From Bacteroidales bacterium (lineage in GTDB: Bacteria > Bacteroidota > Bacteroidia > Bacteroidales > WCHB1-69), in assembly GCA_028703095.1 (NCBI GenBank), contig JAQVNO010000012.1:1-32576 (forward strand): a stretch of 32,576 nt of DNA, in the 5' to 3' direction. Every line of letters starts with the position of its first letter. The stretch's first letter is position 1. The notes under the pieces are model-generated. The model was not told the origin of the DNA. It saw nothing but the letters and a program-made list of their open reading frames with translations, and ran no database searches. The position numbers were made by a program, and so were the translations under genes. Below, piece by piece: positions 6,468 to 14,962 of the stretch.

Positions 6468-7331
6468 TTAATCTAAATATTCATAATACGTCGTTGAAGA
6501 AAATTCTTGTCCCATGAAGGTTTGTGTTGTTTTTTGTTCTGTAGGCCATTTGCCATCATACACATAAGAATAAGTAACTGTTGAACTAAATGACTGCCCT
6601 GCTATTGTTGCGGTTAAAGTTCCTGATAATGGATTATTTACTGATAAAGCCATTGCGTTTTCACTACTAAATAAACCATCGTAAAATGGGTTAATATTTG
6701 CATCATAAGTATAAGCAGTTGAATATGAAACATCTTCATCAATTAGTTTTTCGCTAATTACATTGTCTCCATCATATGTAAATTCTATGGTTGACACATA
6801 GGTTGTGCTTTTATGAATTCTTTCCATCATCTTATCAAGTAATGGTTTTGATACAAATAAACGTAAGGCACGGGACAATAACCTTTGGTGAGAAACACTC
6901 TTTAGCGTTTCATAGTCTTGCTCATAACTAGTCATTATTAATTTTATGATTTTTTTTCCGTCATGAACTACTTCGATGCTTTCGGTTAATTCGTTGTCTT
7001 TATTATATGCTTCAACCTTTGACAAAGATGCTTTGTCATAAATAAAAGAAACATACCCATGATCAACGCCGAAATAATAATCCGTAATTTTTACAACTTG
7101 TTTTTTGTCGTATTCAAATAATTGATATTCATCTTGCGATGTTCCATAAGCTACCTTGGTAAGCAAATTTTTATCCCATGTCCATGATTCGGAAAGCACT
7201 TTTGAGCCTTCTTGGTCGTAATAAATTTTACTGATTTTTTCTTTAGGATTGTAAACCCCGTCTTTATCACATGATGTGACAAACATAAGTAAGAGCACGG
7301 ATGCTGCTGTTAAAATAAGATACTTTTTCAT
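6468..7331 (-). CDS. Putative surface lipoprotein, tandem paralog A
   Basis: Function not recognised. The 287-residue product has a lipoprotein signal (MKKYLILTAASVLLLMFVTSC, Cys21), so it should be anchored in the envelope. The mature part is made of short beta-rich segments of YD-repeat flavour: KISKIYY, SWTWDKNLLTKVAY, FEYDKKQVVKI, FTYDGDNVISE, YTYDANINPFYD, YVYDGKWPTEQ. This resembles Bacteroidota lipoproteins with DUF4595-like repeats. The neighbour at 7474-8352 is clearly homologous along its full length, showing tandem duplication. A TATATTTG promoter lies 48 nt upstream and the shared terminator at 6420-6450 follows, so it is probably monocistronic. Confidence 0.82.
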   Translation of the reverse strand: MKKYLILTAASVLLLMFVTSCDKDGVYNPKEKISKIYYDQEGSKVLSESWTWDKNLLTKVAYGTSQDEYQLFEYDKKQVVKITDYYFGVDHGYVSFIYDKASLSKVEAYNKDNELTESIEVVHDGKKIIKLIMTSYEQDYETLKSVSHQRLLSRALRLFVSKPLLDKMMERIHKSTTYVSTIEFTYDGDNVISEKLIDEDVSYSTAYTYDANINPFYDGLFSSENAMALSVNNPLSGTLTATIAGQSFSSTVTYSYVYDGKWPTEQKTTQTFMGQEFSSTTYYEYLD

Positions 7332-7378
7332 TTTTTTTTAATTTTAAGTTGATAATTTTTTTAATTATTAATAATTTG

Positions 7379-7386
7379 CAAATATA
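7379..7386 (-). promoter_or_regulatory. Bacteroidota -7 promoter element for lipoprotein A
   Basis: Minus-strand TATATTTG, an exact TAnnTTTG match, 47 nt before the ATG at 7331. Confidence 0.55.
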
Positions 7387-7434
7387 TATTTTTTTTTACT
7401 AACATTCTAATATTTCTCTAATTTTTTAATAAAC

Positions 7435-7470
7435 AAAAAGAAAGGAGTCTTAAAAAACTCCTTTCTTTTT
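7435..7470. terminator. Intrinsic terminator after lipoprotein B
   Basis: AAAGGAGT (7441-7448) pairs with ACTCCTTT (7457-7464) around an 8-nt loop, flanked by A- and T-runs. It lies 4-39 nt beyond the stop of the lipoprotein gene at 7474 and upstream of the promoter of its paralog, insulating the two copies. Confidence 0.85.
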
Positions 7471-7473
7471 TTA

Positions 7474-8352
7474 TTATTCATATTCGTAAAAAGTAGTTAT
7501 AGTATATGTATAATATTCATCTTCATAAATATATGTTTGCTGTGTTGGCCAATTACCCTCATACACATAGGTGTAATTTTGAATAGAGGAATAACCACTT
7601 GATGACACTGCTTCAGATTGAATATTATTTTCCGATAAAGCTAAAACCGGATTATCTCCTGAAACAAACAAAGCATCGTAAAAAGGATTCTTCTTATCGT
7701 CATAGGTATAAGATAGATTATAGAAAGATTCCCCTGTATTATATATAATGGATATAATGTTATTTCCATCGTATGTTAAATCATAGGTTTGTATTACAGC
7801 TTTACTTTTTTGAATATTTTCGGTTATTCTTTTTACTATAGGTTCAGATAGAAAAAGACGCATAATACGTGCAAATGAGTTTGAATTTTTAATCGTTTTT
7901 TCAGATGCATAGTCATAGTCATATTCATCATATTCTGCCACTATACTTATTTTTGTAATTTTATTACCATCGTATGTAAAGTTAGCCGTAAATGCGAGTT
8001 CTCCACCATCATAATATTCCATTTTTTCTAATTCCTTTTTACCGCCTAATAAGGAAGTTTTATAAACAAATGACATATAATAATACTCTCCGATAACGCC
8101 TATCAATTGATTTCCATCGTACTCCATTACCGCACTTTCGCCTTCTTGGATATAGTTGATTTTTACAAGCTTGCCTCCTTCCCATGTCCAAATTTGGTCA
8201 ATCATCTTACCGGAGGTTTCACCTTCAGCACTGTATTGATAGTAAATTTTACTGATTTTTTGTCCGGGCTTATACATCCCTTCTTTATCGCAGGATGTAA
8301 TTAATACTACGGATAAAATTAAAACTGATGTTAAAATAATGTACTTTTTCAT
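7474..8352 (-). CDS. Putative surface lipoprotein, tandem paralog B
   Basis: Paralog of the gene at 6468-7331, function unknown. The 292 residues start with a lipoprotein signal (MKKYIILTSVLILSVVLITSC, Cys21). Blocks shared with the other copy, in the same order, are KISKIYY, WTWEGGKLVKINY, RLFLSEPIVKRI, LTYDGNNIISI, YTYDDKKNPFYDALF and YVYEGNWPTQQ. The spacing regions have diverged, so the duplication is not recent. Tyr and Asp/Glu are frequent. It has its own TATTTTTG promoter and terminator. No SusC/SusD genes are nearby, so a glycan-uptake role has no contextual support. Confidence 0.82.
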   Translation of the reverse strand: MKKYIILTSVLILSVVLITSCDKEGMYKPGQKISKIYYQYSAEGETSGKMIDQIWTWEGGKLVKINYIQEGESAVMEYDGNQLIGVIGEYYYMSFVYKTSLLGGKKELEKMEYYDGGELAFTANFTYDGNKITKISIVAEYDEYDYDYASEKTIKNSNSFARIMRLFLSEPIVKRITENIQKSKAVIQTYDLTYDGNNIISIIYNTGESFYNLSYTYDDKKNPFYDALFVSGDNPVLALSENNIQSEAVSSSGYSSIQNYTYVYEGNWPTQQTYIYEDEYYTYTITTFYEYE

Positions 8353-8389
8353 TTTTTTTTTTTATTTTGATACTATTTTATTTATTTTG

Positions 8390-8397
8390 CAAAAATA
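8390..8397 (-). promoter_or_regulatory. Bacteroidota -7 promoter element for lipoprotein B
   Basis: Minus-strand TATTTTTG, an exact TAnnTTTG match, 37 nt before the ATG at 8352. Confidence 0.55.
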
Positions 8398-8448
8398 TCT
8401 TATTTTATTAATAAATACAAAAAAAACAAGAAAAATAATCTTTTTTTT

Positions 8449-9030
8449 TTAAAATTCTTTTACCGCTCTCACATACAAAGAATTAACGCTTAACTTAACG
8501 GCGTAAAAACTCATTTCTCCTATAATAAAATCTGCATGATACACTTCAAATTGACTATATTCTGTTGAAGACCAATAGTTTTTCCCGAATAATGATTCAG
8601 CTCCTATACTTTCCAATGTTTCATTAATTTTTTCTCTATTTACAATAATCTCTTGTAATTCGTTTTTAGCGGGCATATACCAACCGTTTATTCCATCAAT
8701 ATTTTTAGAATCACACCAGAAAAAGGCAGGAAATTTTTCTTTCCATTGATTTATTTGTTTTATAATTTTCATGTTTTCGTTTCCATTTAAGGTATCGTTT
8801 GTTTGCATAAGTAAAGTATCGCCCCATGCACATTGAAATTCATTTAAAGAAAGTATTTTCCCGTGTGCTCCGTCATCAGACGCTTGAAAAACAACTCCCA
8901 TAACGCCTTCTTCCGAATAAAAATCACCTATTTCGTAAGGATAAATGGTTACATTTTGAAAATCTTTAATACAAGACGTCTCCGAAACTGATACTAAAAA
9001 AACGCAAATTATTAGATATATATATTTCAT
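8449..9030 (-). CDS. DUF1566/Lcl-like putative lipoprotein
   Basis: From the ATG at 9030 this is 193 residues; a TTG at 9036 adds two more and is less likely. The N-terminal hydrophobic segment ends in SETSC with Cys20, a weak lipobox, so lipidation is probable but not certain. The mature part has the Bacteroidota pattern GVVFQASDDGAHGKILSL, then WCDSKNIDGINGWYMPAKNELQEI and YWSSTEYS, typical of DUF1566/Lcl-type C-terminal domains found in secreted and surface proteins. The molecular role is unknown. It is the last gene of a packed minus-strand set and starts 16 bp after the stop of the beta-barrel-like gene. Confidence 0.75.
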   Translation of the reverse strand: MKYIYLIICVFLVSVSETSCIKDFQNVTIYPYEIGDFYSEEGVMGVVFQASDDGAHGKILSLNEFQCAWGDTLLMQTNDTLNGNENMKIIKQINQWKEKFPAFFWCDSKNIDGINGWYMPAKNELQEIIVNREKINETLESIGAESLFGKNYWSSTEYSQFEVYHADFIIGEMSFYAVKLSVNSLYVRAVKEF

Positions 9031-9046
9031 AATCAAAAGTTTTATG

Positions 9047-9676
9047 TCAGAATCTCGCTGCAGGCAATGCTACACCAACACCAGCACTTATTTCAAAATA
9101 AGGGGTTTTATTTCCCATAGGAAGCATAGCAGCCCCACAAGATACTGTAATCATTTGTATATTGACTGTAAGACCGGCTTCTAATTCTACAGAATTATAG
9201 CGATTAAAATAATATTTTTCAGTGTAAGACTCTCTATTTTCATTCAAACATATTGCATTAATTAATTGCTTTCTATAACCGTAACCTATGCCGAAATATA
9301 AATATGCAGGATCCATTACTTTTAAATAAACCCCTAGTAAAGCCGCATGTCGTTGAAATTTAATTTCTTCAATATCTTTAAAATCACTATTAAATTGTAA
9401 AGCGCTCTTATATGCTGTTTTAAAATTAAAATTCGATTTTACTTTTACATAAAATCCGACTTTAGAAACCATTCCGAAATACAATTCACAAGGATTAATA
9501 GAAAAATGTTTATCAATTAATGGAAATCCCACATTGTATCCCAATAAAAACATCTGATTATTTATGGAAGAGACATAATTATGTAAGTGTAAATCATAAT
9601 TATTGGCATTAATAGTATTGAAATGTATTGCTATTATTAAGAATAAAAAAACTTTTTTTAAATTACATTTCTTCAT
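9047..9676 (-). CDS. Exported protein, probable outer-membrane beta-barrel
   Basis: Unrecognised 209-residue protein. An N-terminal signal peptide (basic KKCNLKK, then a hydrophobic stretch to about residue 24, ending INA) suggests export. The rest alternates hydrophobic and polar residues in strand-length runs (FGMVSKVGFYVKVKSNF, YLYFGIGYGYR, VELEAGLTVNIQ, FEISAGVGVAL) and ends in Phe, all consistent with a small beta-barrel inserted by the BAM machinery. It lies 10 bp after holB and before the DUF1566-like gene. The two exported proteins may work together, but that is inference from position only. Confidence 0.6.
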   Translation of the reverse strand: MKKCNLKKVFLFLIIAIHFNTINANNYDLHLHNYVSSINNQMFLLGYNVGFPLIDKHFSINPCELYFGMVSKVGFYVKVKSNFNFKTAYKSALQFNSDFKDIEEIKFQRHAALLGVYLKVMDPAYLYFGIGYGYRKQLINAICLNENRESYTEKYYFNRYNSVELEAGLTVNIQMITVSCGAAMLPMGNKTPYFEISAGVGVALPAARF

Positions 9677-9686
9677 GTTTATATAT

Positions 9687-10850
9687 TTATGCAGATTTAA
9701 CTTTTTTTGAAAATCTAGTTACAATTTGGAATAATAAATCAGTAAATAAGATTTTAGCACTTGCGTTTGTTTGAATATGTTTGATTGATTCATTAAAATA
9801 CTTATAATAAAAAGGACCATTGTGTCGGTCAATATAAGGTTTAAACTTTATTATCCAATCTTTTTCCTCCGGTGTATAAGTAACAATATGTTCCAATTCG
9901 TAATCCCAAAAAATACATTTACGAACAAAGGTAATGGCATATTTAAGAAAACTCTTTTGTCTTTCGCGACCTAATTTTTCAATATCACTGATAAAGTCAG
10001 TTACCATATTAAAATCAAACGTATGATTTGAAGATAACAGGAAAGATATTCTCATCATTTGAACAAAAAGCTTTAAATCTTCATTTTCGTTATTTTCATT
10101 TTTATGTAAACGAAACGCTTCGATTAGGTTGTTATCGGAAGCAAAAGCTATCTTTCTGGCAGTATCTCTATCGGACGCAAATTTTTCCATTAATGTAGCC
10201 ATAATTTCGTCAGTGTTTAATTTATTCACTTTTACAAGTTGAGCACGAGATAAAATTGTATCAATAATTTTTTCTTGATTTTCAGTTATCAATATAAATA
10301 GAGTTTTACCATCAGGTTCTTCTAAAGTTTTTAACAATTTAGGAGCCCCCTCATGACGTAATTTGTCGACCATCCAAATGATAAAGACTTTATATTCTGA
10401 TTCATAAGGCTTCATGGACGCTTTATAGATAATATCTTCAACGTCTCTAACATTTATAAAAGCTTGTTTAGATTCTAACTCCAATTTTTGGTACCAGTCA
10501 TTTTCTGTAAAAAGCATGTGAGAAGAAGTTAGCATTTCTCTCCATTCATCATAAAAATCCGAACTCATGGGCTTATCCTTCACCGTATTATTCGTTGCAG
10601 TAGGGAAATAAAAATGCAAATCCGGATGAGCTAAATGCTTGTACTTAACACAGGATTCACAAACACCACAAGCATCGGTAATCGTTCTGTTTTTACAATT
10701 AATATATTGTGCATATGCTATTGCCAATGCCAGTGTATGGGATCCTTCCGTACCAAGGAAAAGTTGTGTATGACTGACTCTTTGATTAATAACTGTATTA
10801 ATCAATTTATTTTTCACAACTTCGTTCACAAAAACATCAGAAAATAACAT
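9687..10850 (-). CDS. holB: DNA polymerase III subunit delta'
   Basis: Clamp-loader subunit that, with gamma/tau (dnaX, also in this window) and delta, loads the sliding clamp. The 387 residues include an AAA+ fold with a degenerate P-loop (GTEGSHT at 33-39, lacking the Lys), as expected for the non-hydrolysing delta'. A zinc-binding set C52, C61, C64, C67 follows, then LLKTLEEPDGKTLFILIT and an SRAQ motif (201-204) in place of the usual SRC. The C-terminal helical collar region is present. The gene begins 10 bp after punA and is followed 10 bp later by an exported-protein gene. Confidence 0.92.
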   Translation of the reverse strand: MLFSDVFVNEVVKNKLINTVINQRVSHTQLFLGTEGSHTLALAIAYAQYINCKNRTITDACGVCESCVKYKHLAHPDLHFYFPTATNNTVKDKPMSSDFYDEWREMLTSSHMLFTENDWYQKLELESKQAFINVRDVEDIIYKASMKPYESEYKVFIIWMVDKLRHEGAPKLLKTLEEPDGKTLFILITENQEKIIDTILSRAQLVKVNKLNTDEIMATLMEKFASDRDTARKIAFASDNNLIEAFRLHKNENNENEDLKLFVQMMRISFLLSSNHTFDFNMVTDFISDIEKLGRERQKSFLKYAITFVRKCIFWDYELEHIVTYTPEEKDWIIKFKPYIDRHNGPFYYKYFNESIKHIQTNASAKILFTDLLFQIVTRFSKKVKSA

Positions 10851-10860
10851 AGTCCTTATA

Positions 10861-11673
10861 TTATAAAACCAAAACCAATTCTTTTAATAATTTTGTCAAT
10901 ATCGGTTCCGCTTTTAAAGCTTGTTCCAATACTTCTTCATGAGTAACTTTTTGCAGATTATTCTCTCTCCACACATCTGTTATTACAGAAAAACAAACAC
11001 ATTTCATTTCTGAATGATGCGCTACAATCGCTTCAGGAACAGTAGACATCCCCACACAATCGCCTCCCATACGATAAAACATTCTATATTCGGAAGGGGT
11101 TTCGAAAGTGGGTCCTGATACACCCAAATACACTCCTTTTTTTAATTGTATTTTATGTTTATGAGCTATCTCTTCAGCTTTTAAAATTATTTGTTTATCG
11201 TATACTTCACTCATATCGGGGAAACGTGGTCCTAAAGAATCGTTATTTTTCCCCCGCAGAGGATTATCGGGGAAAAAATTAATATGATCTTCTACAAGAA
11301 TAATATCTCCTAAGTTATACGAAGGATTCATCCCTCCTGCAGCATTGGATAGTACCAATGTTTCAACTCCCAATGCCTTCATGATGCGTATAGGAAATGT
11401 TATTTGTTTCATATCATAGCCTTCGTAGAAATGAAACCTCCCTTGCATTGCCATGACACTTATTCCATTCAATTTACCAAATAACAACATCCCTTTATGT
11501 CCCACTACTGTTGAAATTGGAAAATTTGGAATTTTTGCATAAGGAATTGATACATTTACCAACATTTCATTGGCTACATTATTCAACCCACTTCCTAAAA
11601 CAATTCCAACTTTTGGATGATCTTTAATCCTACTATTTATAAAAGCAGCTGTTTCATTTATAACTTTCAACAT
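10861..11673 (-). CDS. punA: Purine nucleoside phosphorylase (class I, trimeric type)
   Basis: Cleaves purine nucleosides with phosphate to free base and (deoxy)ribose-1-phosphate in purine salvage. The 270 residues fit the trimeric PNP family. Visible blocks are the phosphate loop VLGSGLNNVA, GRFHFYEGY, LSNAAGGMNPSYNLGDI, DHINFFPDNPLRG, the purine-site region GVSGPTFETPSEYRM, and GMSTVPEAIVAHH. The base-contact position reads Asp (VITDVW) rather than the Asn of mammalian PNP, so specificity for 6-oxo versus 6-amino purines should not be assumed. Its start overlaps the end of lpxK by 20 bp and holB follows 10 bp later, indicating one transcript. Confidence 0.94.
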   Translation of the reverse strand: MLKVINETAAFINSRIKDHPKVGIVLGSGLNNVANEMLVNVSIPYAKIPNFPISTVVGHKGMLLFGKLNGISVMAMQGRFHFYEGYDMKQITFPIRIMKALGVETLVLSNAAGGMNPSYNLGDIILVEDHINFFPDNPLRGKNNDSLGPRFPDMSEVYDKQIILKAEEIAHKHKIQLKKGVYLGVSGPTFETPSEYRMFYRMGGDCVGMSTVPEAIVAHHSEMKCVCFSVITDVWRENNLQKVTHEEVLEQALKAEPILTKLLKELVLVL

Positions 11674-12706
11674 ATTCTAATATTTGATTATTAAAATCTT
11701 CTTTATATTTTTGATGGAAATCAACAACAATAGGAATATAATAAATAGGTAGCATTTGTATCATATCCTTTAAGGAAGGGTCTAGTAACCTTGTCGCATC
11801 TTTTTCGGTTGTAATTATCGCTTTATGGTGTGATATAGAACGGCTTAATAAATATTTTACCTTTTCTATATCTGCAATTGTAAACTTATGATGATCCCGA
11901 CAAGTATAAATTTGAATATCTTTATATTTTTCTTTTAAATGAGTAATTAAAGGATATGAATTATATATCCCCGTAAAAACCACTACACTTTTAGGCTCTT
12001 CCATTTGAGTGTTTGCTACACTTGTTAAAGGAATTAAATTTCCATAACGCAAAAATGAAAAACACACTTTTTGATGAGCCAATGGTTTAATTTTATCTAA
12101 AATAACTCTTTCATCGATAGGTGATATAACCGTAGGTGATTTTGTTATCACAATAATATCTGCTTCTTTAGCTGCACTAGCAGGTTCACGTAAATTACCT
12201 GAGGGAAAAACAAAATCATCGGGATATAAATGATAATAATCTGTTAATAAAATGCTTAATCCAGGCTTAAGTGATAAATGTTGATGTGCATCGTCCAATA
12301 AAACTGCTTTTATTTCAGGTAATTTTTCCCAAATTGTCTTTAAGCCTTCTACCCTATTTTCACACACAGAAACTGCAATATGAGAATATTTTTTATAATA
12401 TAACAATGGTTCATCTCCAATCGTTTTGCTTGTAGATGTTGAATCTGCAAATAAAAACCCTTTCGTAAATCTTCCATACCCGCGGCTAAGAACTGCTAAT
12501 TGATAATTACCCCCTAACAAACGAACTAAATATTCAATATGAGGTGTCTTACCTGAACCGCCCATGCACAAATTACCAACACTAATAACCGGTTTATTAA
12601 ATTTTACTCTTCTTTTTTCAGAATTACTGTTATAAAAATTACGTCTATTGGACATTATTAATGCCCAAACAACGGAAATAGGAAAAGACAATAATCTTCT
12701 TATCAT
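11654..12706 (-). CDS. lpxK: Tetraacyldisaccharide 4'-kinase
   Basis: Inner-membrane-associated kinase that phosphorylates the 4' position of the lipid A disaccharide precursor. The 350 residues begin with a hydrophobic membrane-anchoring helix (RRLLSFPISVVWALIM). The P-loop is GNLCMGGSGKT (44-54), followed by LSRGYGR and GDEP (Asp98, matching the catalytic Asp region). The family block LLDDAHQH (137-143) has Ala-His in place of the more frequent Gly/Ala-Phe. DHHKFT and the TTEKDATRL block complete the kinase. It heads the minus-strand unit with punA and holB. No clear TAnnTTTG element is visible in its 140-bp divergent upstream region. Confidence 0.95.
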   Translation of the reverse strand: MIRRLLSFPISVVWALIMSNRRNFYNSNSEKRRVKFNKPVISVGNLCMGGSGKTPHIEYLVRLLGGNYQLAVLSRGYGRFTKGFLFADSTSTSKTIGDEPLLYYKKYSHIAVSVCENRVEGLKTIWEKLPEIKAVLLDDAHQHLSLKPGLSILLTDYYHLYPDDFVFPSGNLREPASAAKEADIIVITKSPTVISPIDERVILDKIKPLAHQKVCFSFLRYGNLIPLTSVANTQMEEPKSVVVFTGIYNSYPLITHLKEKYKDIQIYTCRDHHKFTIADIEKVKYLLSRSISHHKAIITTEKDATRLLDPSLKDMIQMLPIYYIPIVVDFHQKYKEDFNNQILEYVESYK

Positions 12707-12796
12707 TTATAACACTCTCATTAAATTATAATTAAAAAATATATATAATTTTAACTACAATTTATATTTAAAAGGCTAAATTAACATTTTTTTTTA

Positions 12797-12804
12797 TACT
12801 TTTG
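12797..12804 (+). promoter_or_regulatory. Bacteroidota -7 promoter element for the nif3-like gene
   Basis: TACTTTTG, an exact TAnnTTTG match, 42 nt before the ATG at 12847, in the divergent region shared with lpxK. Confidence 0.6.
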
Positions 12805-12846
12805 AAAAATAATAAAAAATATTTTATTTATATATTTTAATTAAAA

Positions 12847-13935
12847 ATGAAGATATCAGATGTCATTGACTTTTTAGAACACATTGCACCCCCATCCTAT
12901 CAAGAAAACTACGATAATTCAGGTCTTATTGTCGGCAATGTAAATCATATTTTACAAAAAGGATTAATTTGCCTGGATATAACAGAAAATACACTTAGCG
13001 AAGCTATTTCAGTGGGGGCAAACTTTATTGTTTCGCATCATCCGTTGATATTCAAAAGTTTAAAATCCATTACCGGAAAATCATTGGTTGATAAACTATT
13101 GATTCAAGCTATCAAACACGACATTACTATATACGCTATGCATACCAATTTAGATAATGTGTATGAAGGTGTAAATTACTGTTTTTGTAAAAAATTGGCA
13201 TTAAACAATTTGCATATTCTACATCCTAAAAATCAAATTTTGCGCAAATTAATTACCTATGTCCCGCTTTCGTATGCTGAAAAAGTACGCAATGCCATAT
13301 TTGAAGCCGGGGGTGGACATATAAGCAATTATGATTGCTGTAGTTTTAATGCAAATGGGATAGGGACATTCAAAGCCAATGATAAAGCAAATCCTTTTGT
13401 CGGAAAAAAAAATGAAATACATGCTGAAAATGAAACACGCATTGAAATCACTTTTCCCGATTATTTAGAAAAACAAATTATATCCACATTACTAAAAACA
13501 CATCCCTATGAAGAAGTCGCTTACGATATATATCTTTTAGAAAACTCACATCCACAAGTCGGCTCCGGTATCATTGGCACACTTTCGGTTGAAATGCATG
13601 CTCATGATTTTTTAAACTATTTAAAAGAAGAAATTAAGCTTACTCAATTAAAACATAGTAAGATTTCCGAAAAAAAAATCAAAACTGTAGCGTTTTGCGG
13701 TGGAAGCGGTGCTTTTTTAATACAAGATGCAATCGCTCAAAAAGCCAACGTTTTTATTACAGGAGAAATCAATTATCATGACTTTATTAACTATGGCGAT
13801 GATATACTAATAATCGCTATCGGACATTATGAAAGTGAAATTGAAATAAAACATTATTTATATGACAAACTAATTAAAAAATTTAGTACATTTGCAGTTT
13901 CAAAATCAGAAACTAATCCGATTTATTATTTATAA
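12847..13935 (+). CDS. Nif3-like dinuclear metal centre protein (DUF34)
   Basis: Member of the widespread Nif3/YbgI/DUF34 family, toroidal hexamers with a two-metal site and no firmly established reaction. The 362 residues are the long form. The N-terminal part has SHHPLIF (His64, His65) and MHTNLDN (His99, Asp103). A central PII-like insert (about 125-235) ends near HPYEEVAYDIY. The C-terminal part returns to the Nif3 fold with AFCGGSGAFLI, TGEINYHD and GHYESE, which carry the remaining metal ligands. It has its own promoter and is followed 119 bp later by a coiled-coil zinc-ribbon gene, an association that recurs across bacteria. Confidence 0.94.
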   Translation: MKISDVIDFLEHIAPPSYQENYDNSGLIVGNVNHILQKGLICLDITENTLSEAISVGANFIVSHHPLIFKSLKSITGKSLVDKLLIQAIKHDITIYAMHTNLDNVYEGVNYCFCKKLALNNLHILHPKNQILRKLITYVPLSYAEKVRNAIFEAGGGHISNYDCCSFNANGIGTFKANDKANPFVGKKNEIHAENETRIEITFPDYLEKQIISTLLKTHPYEEVAYDIYLLENSHPQVGSGIIGTLSVEMHAHDFLNYLKEEIKLTQLKHSKISEKKIKTVAFCGGSGAFLIQDAIAQKANVFITGEINYHDFINYGDDILIIAIGHYESEIEIKHYLYDKLIKKFSTFAVSKSETNPIYYL

Positions 13936-14054
13936 TATTATATTGATTTTTAAATGAATGTAATTCAAATGCACCTAAAAAATAAATAATTAATCAGATA
14001 AATATTTTATAAATTAATAGAATTATAATAATTTAATATAAAAATTATACTAAA

Positions 14055-14873
14055 ATGGAAAACATTTCACTCCAGAACAATCATATCGACACCTCAAATC
14101 AAGATACTGAACTTTTAATAAAAAAAACCGTTGAGGATAGTTTATTAGCTTTGTATAAATTACAGCTTATTTATTCTAAAATTGATAAAATAAGAATAAT
14201 AAGAGGTGAATTGCCACTTGAAGTGAGAGATTTAGAAGATGCTTGCTCCGGTATTCAAACACGTATAGAAAAGTTTCAGGATGCTATCAATGATTTAAAT
14301 ATAGAAATCGAAGAGAAAATCGCTCTAATGAAACGATCTAATATGATGGTTGTTAAATATAAAGAGCAATTAGACAATGTTAAAAACAATCGTGAATACG
14401 ATGCTTTGAACAAAGAAATTGAATATCAAAATCTGGAAGTTCAATTATGTGAAAAAAGAATAAAAGAATTCAATGCTAAAATAGTCGAAAAGAAAGAAGA
14501 AACAGCCACATTGCAGAATGAATTGAATTTATTAAACAACGAACTATCTGTCAAAAAAAGTGAACTTGACAATATCATAGCCGAAACAGAAAAAGATGAA
14601 ATCATTATGTTGGAAAAAACAAAAGAATTCGAACAAAACATTGAATCTCGGCTATTAAATGCATTTTCTCGCATTAGAAACAATATGAGAAACGGCTTAG
14701 CAGTCGTAAAAATTGAACGTGATGCTTGTGGTGGTTGTTTCAGTAAAATCTCACCTCAACGCCAATTAGATATTAGAATGCATAAAAAAATCATTGTTTG
14801 TGAGTTTTGTGGTCGCATCCTAGTTGACAATGAAATAGCAGAAGAATCAACTAAAATATTAAATTTAGATTAA
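14055..14873 (+). CDS. Coiled-coil zinc-ribbon protein (zf-RING_7 / CT398-like)
   Basis: Cytoplasmic protein of 272 residues with a long N-terminal coiled coil (about 20-210, rich in Glu, Lys, Leu and Asn and without Pro breaks except near residue 55) and a C-terminal C4 zinc ribbon made of CGGC and CEFC, 20-odd residues apart. This architecture matches the PF02591 C4-type zinc-ribbon family, whose members include chlamydial CT398. The biochemical role in Bacteroidota is not known. Association with nif3 is common. The spacer before it (13936-14054) is AT-rich and has no clear promoter element, so read-through from nif3 is possible. Confidence 0.88.
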   Translation: MENISLQNNHIDTSNQDTELLIKKTVEDSLLALYKLQLIYSKIDKIRIIRGELPLEVRDLEDACSGIQTRIEKFQDAINDLNIEIEEKIALMKRSNMMVVKYKEQLDNVKNNREYDALNKEIEYQNLEVQLCEKRIKEFNAKIVEKKEETATLQNELNLLNNELSVKKSELDNIIAETEKDEIIMLEKTKEFEQNIESRLLNAFSRIRNNMRNGLAVVKIERDACGGCFSKISPQRQLDIRMHKKIIVCEFCGRILVDNEIAEESTKILNLD

Positions 14874-14962
14874 TATTTTAACTACTATTTGATATATACA
14901 AATCCGCCATATATTAGTTTTAAATTATCGTCATTGGCGATACATCTTAACAATAGGTTAGC

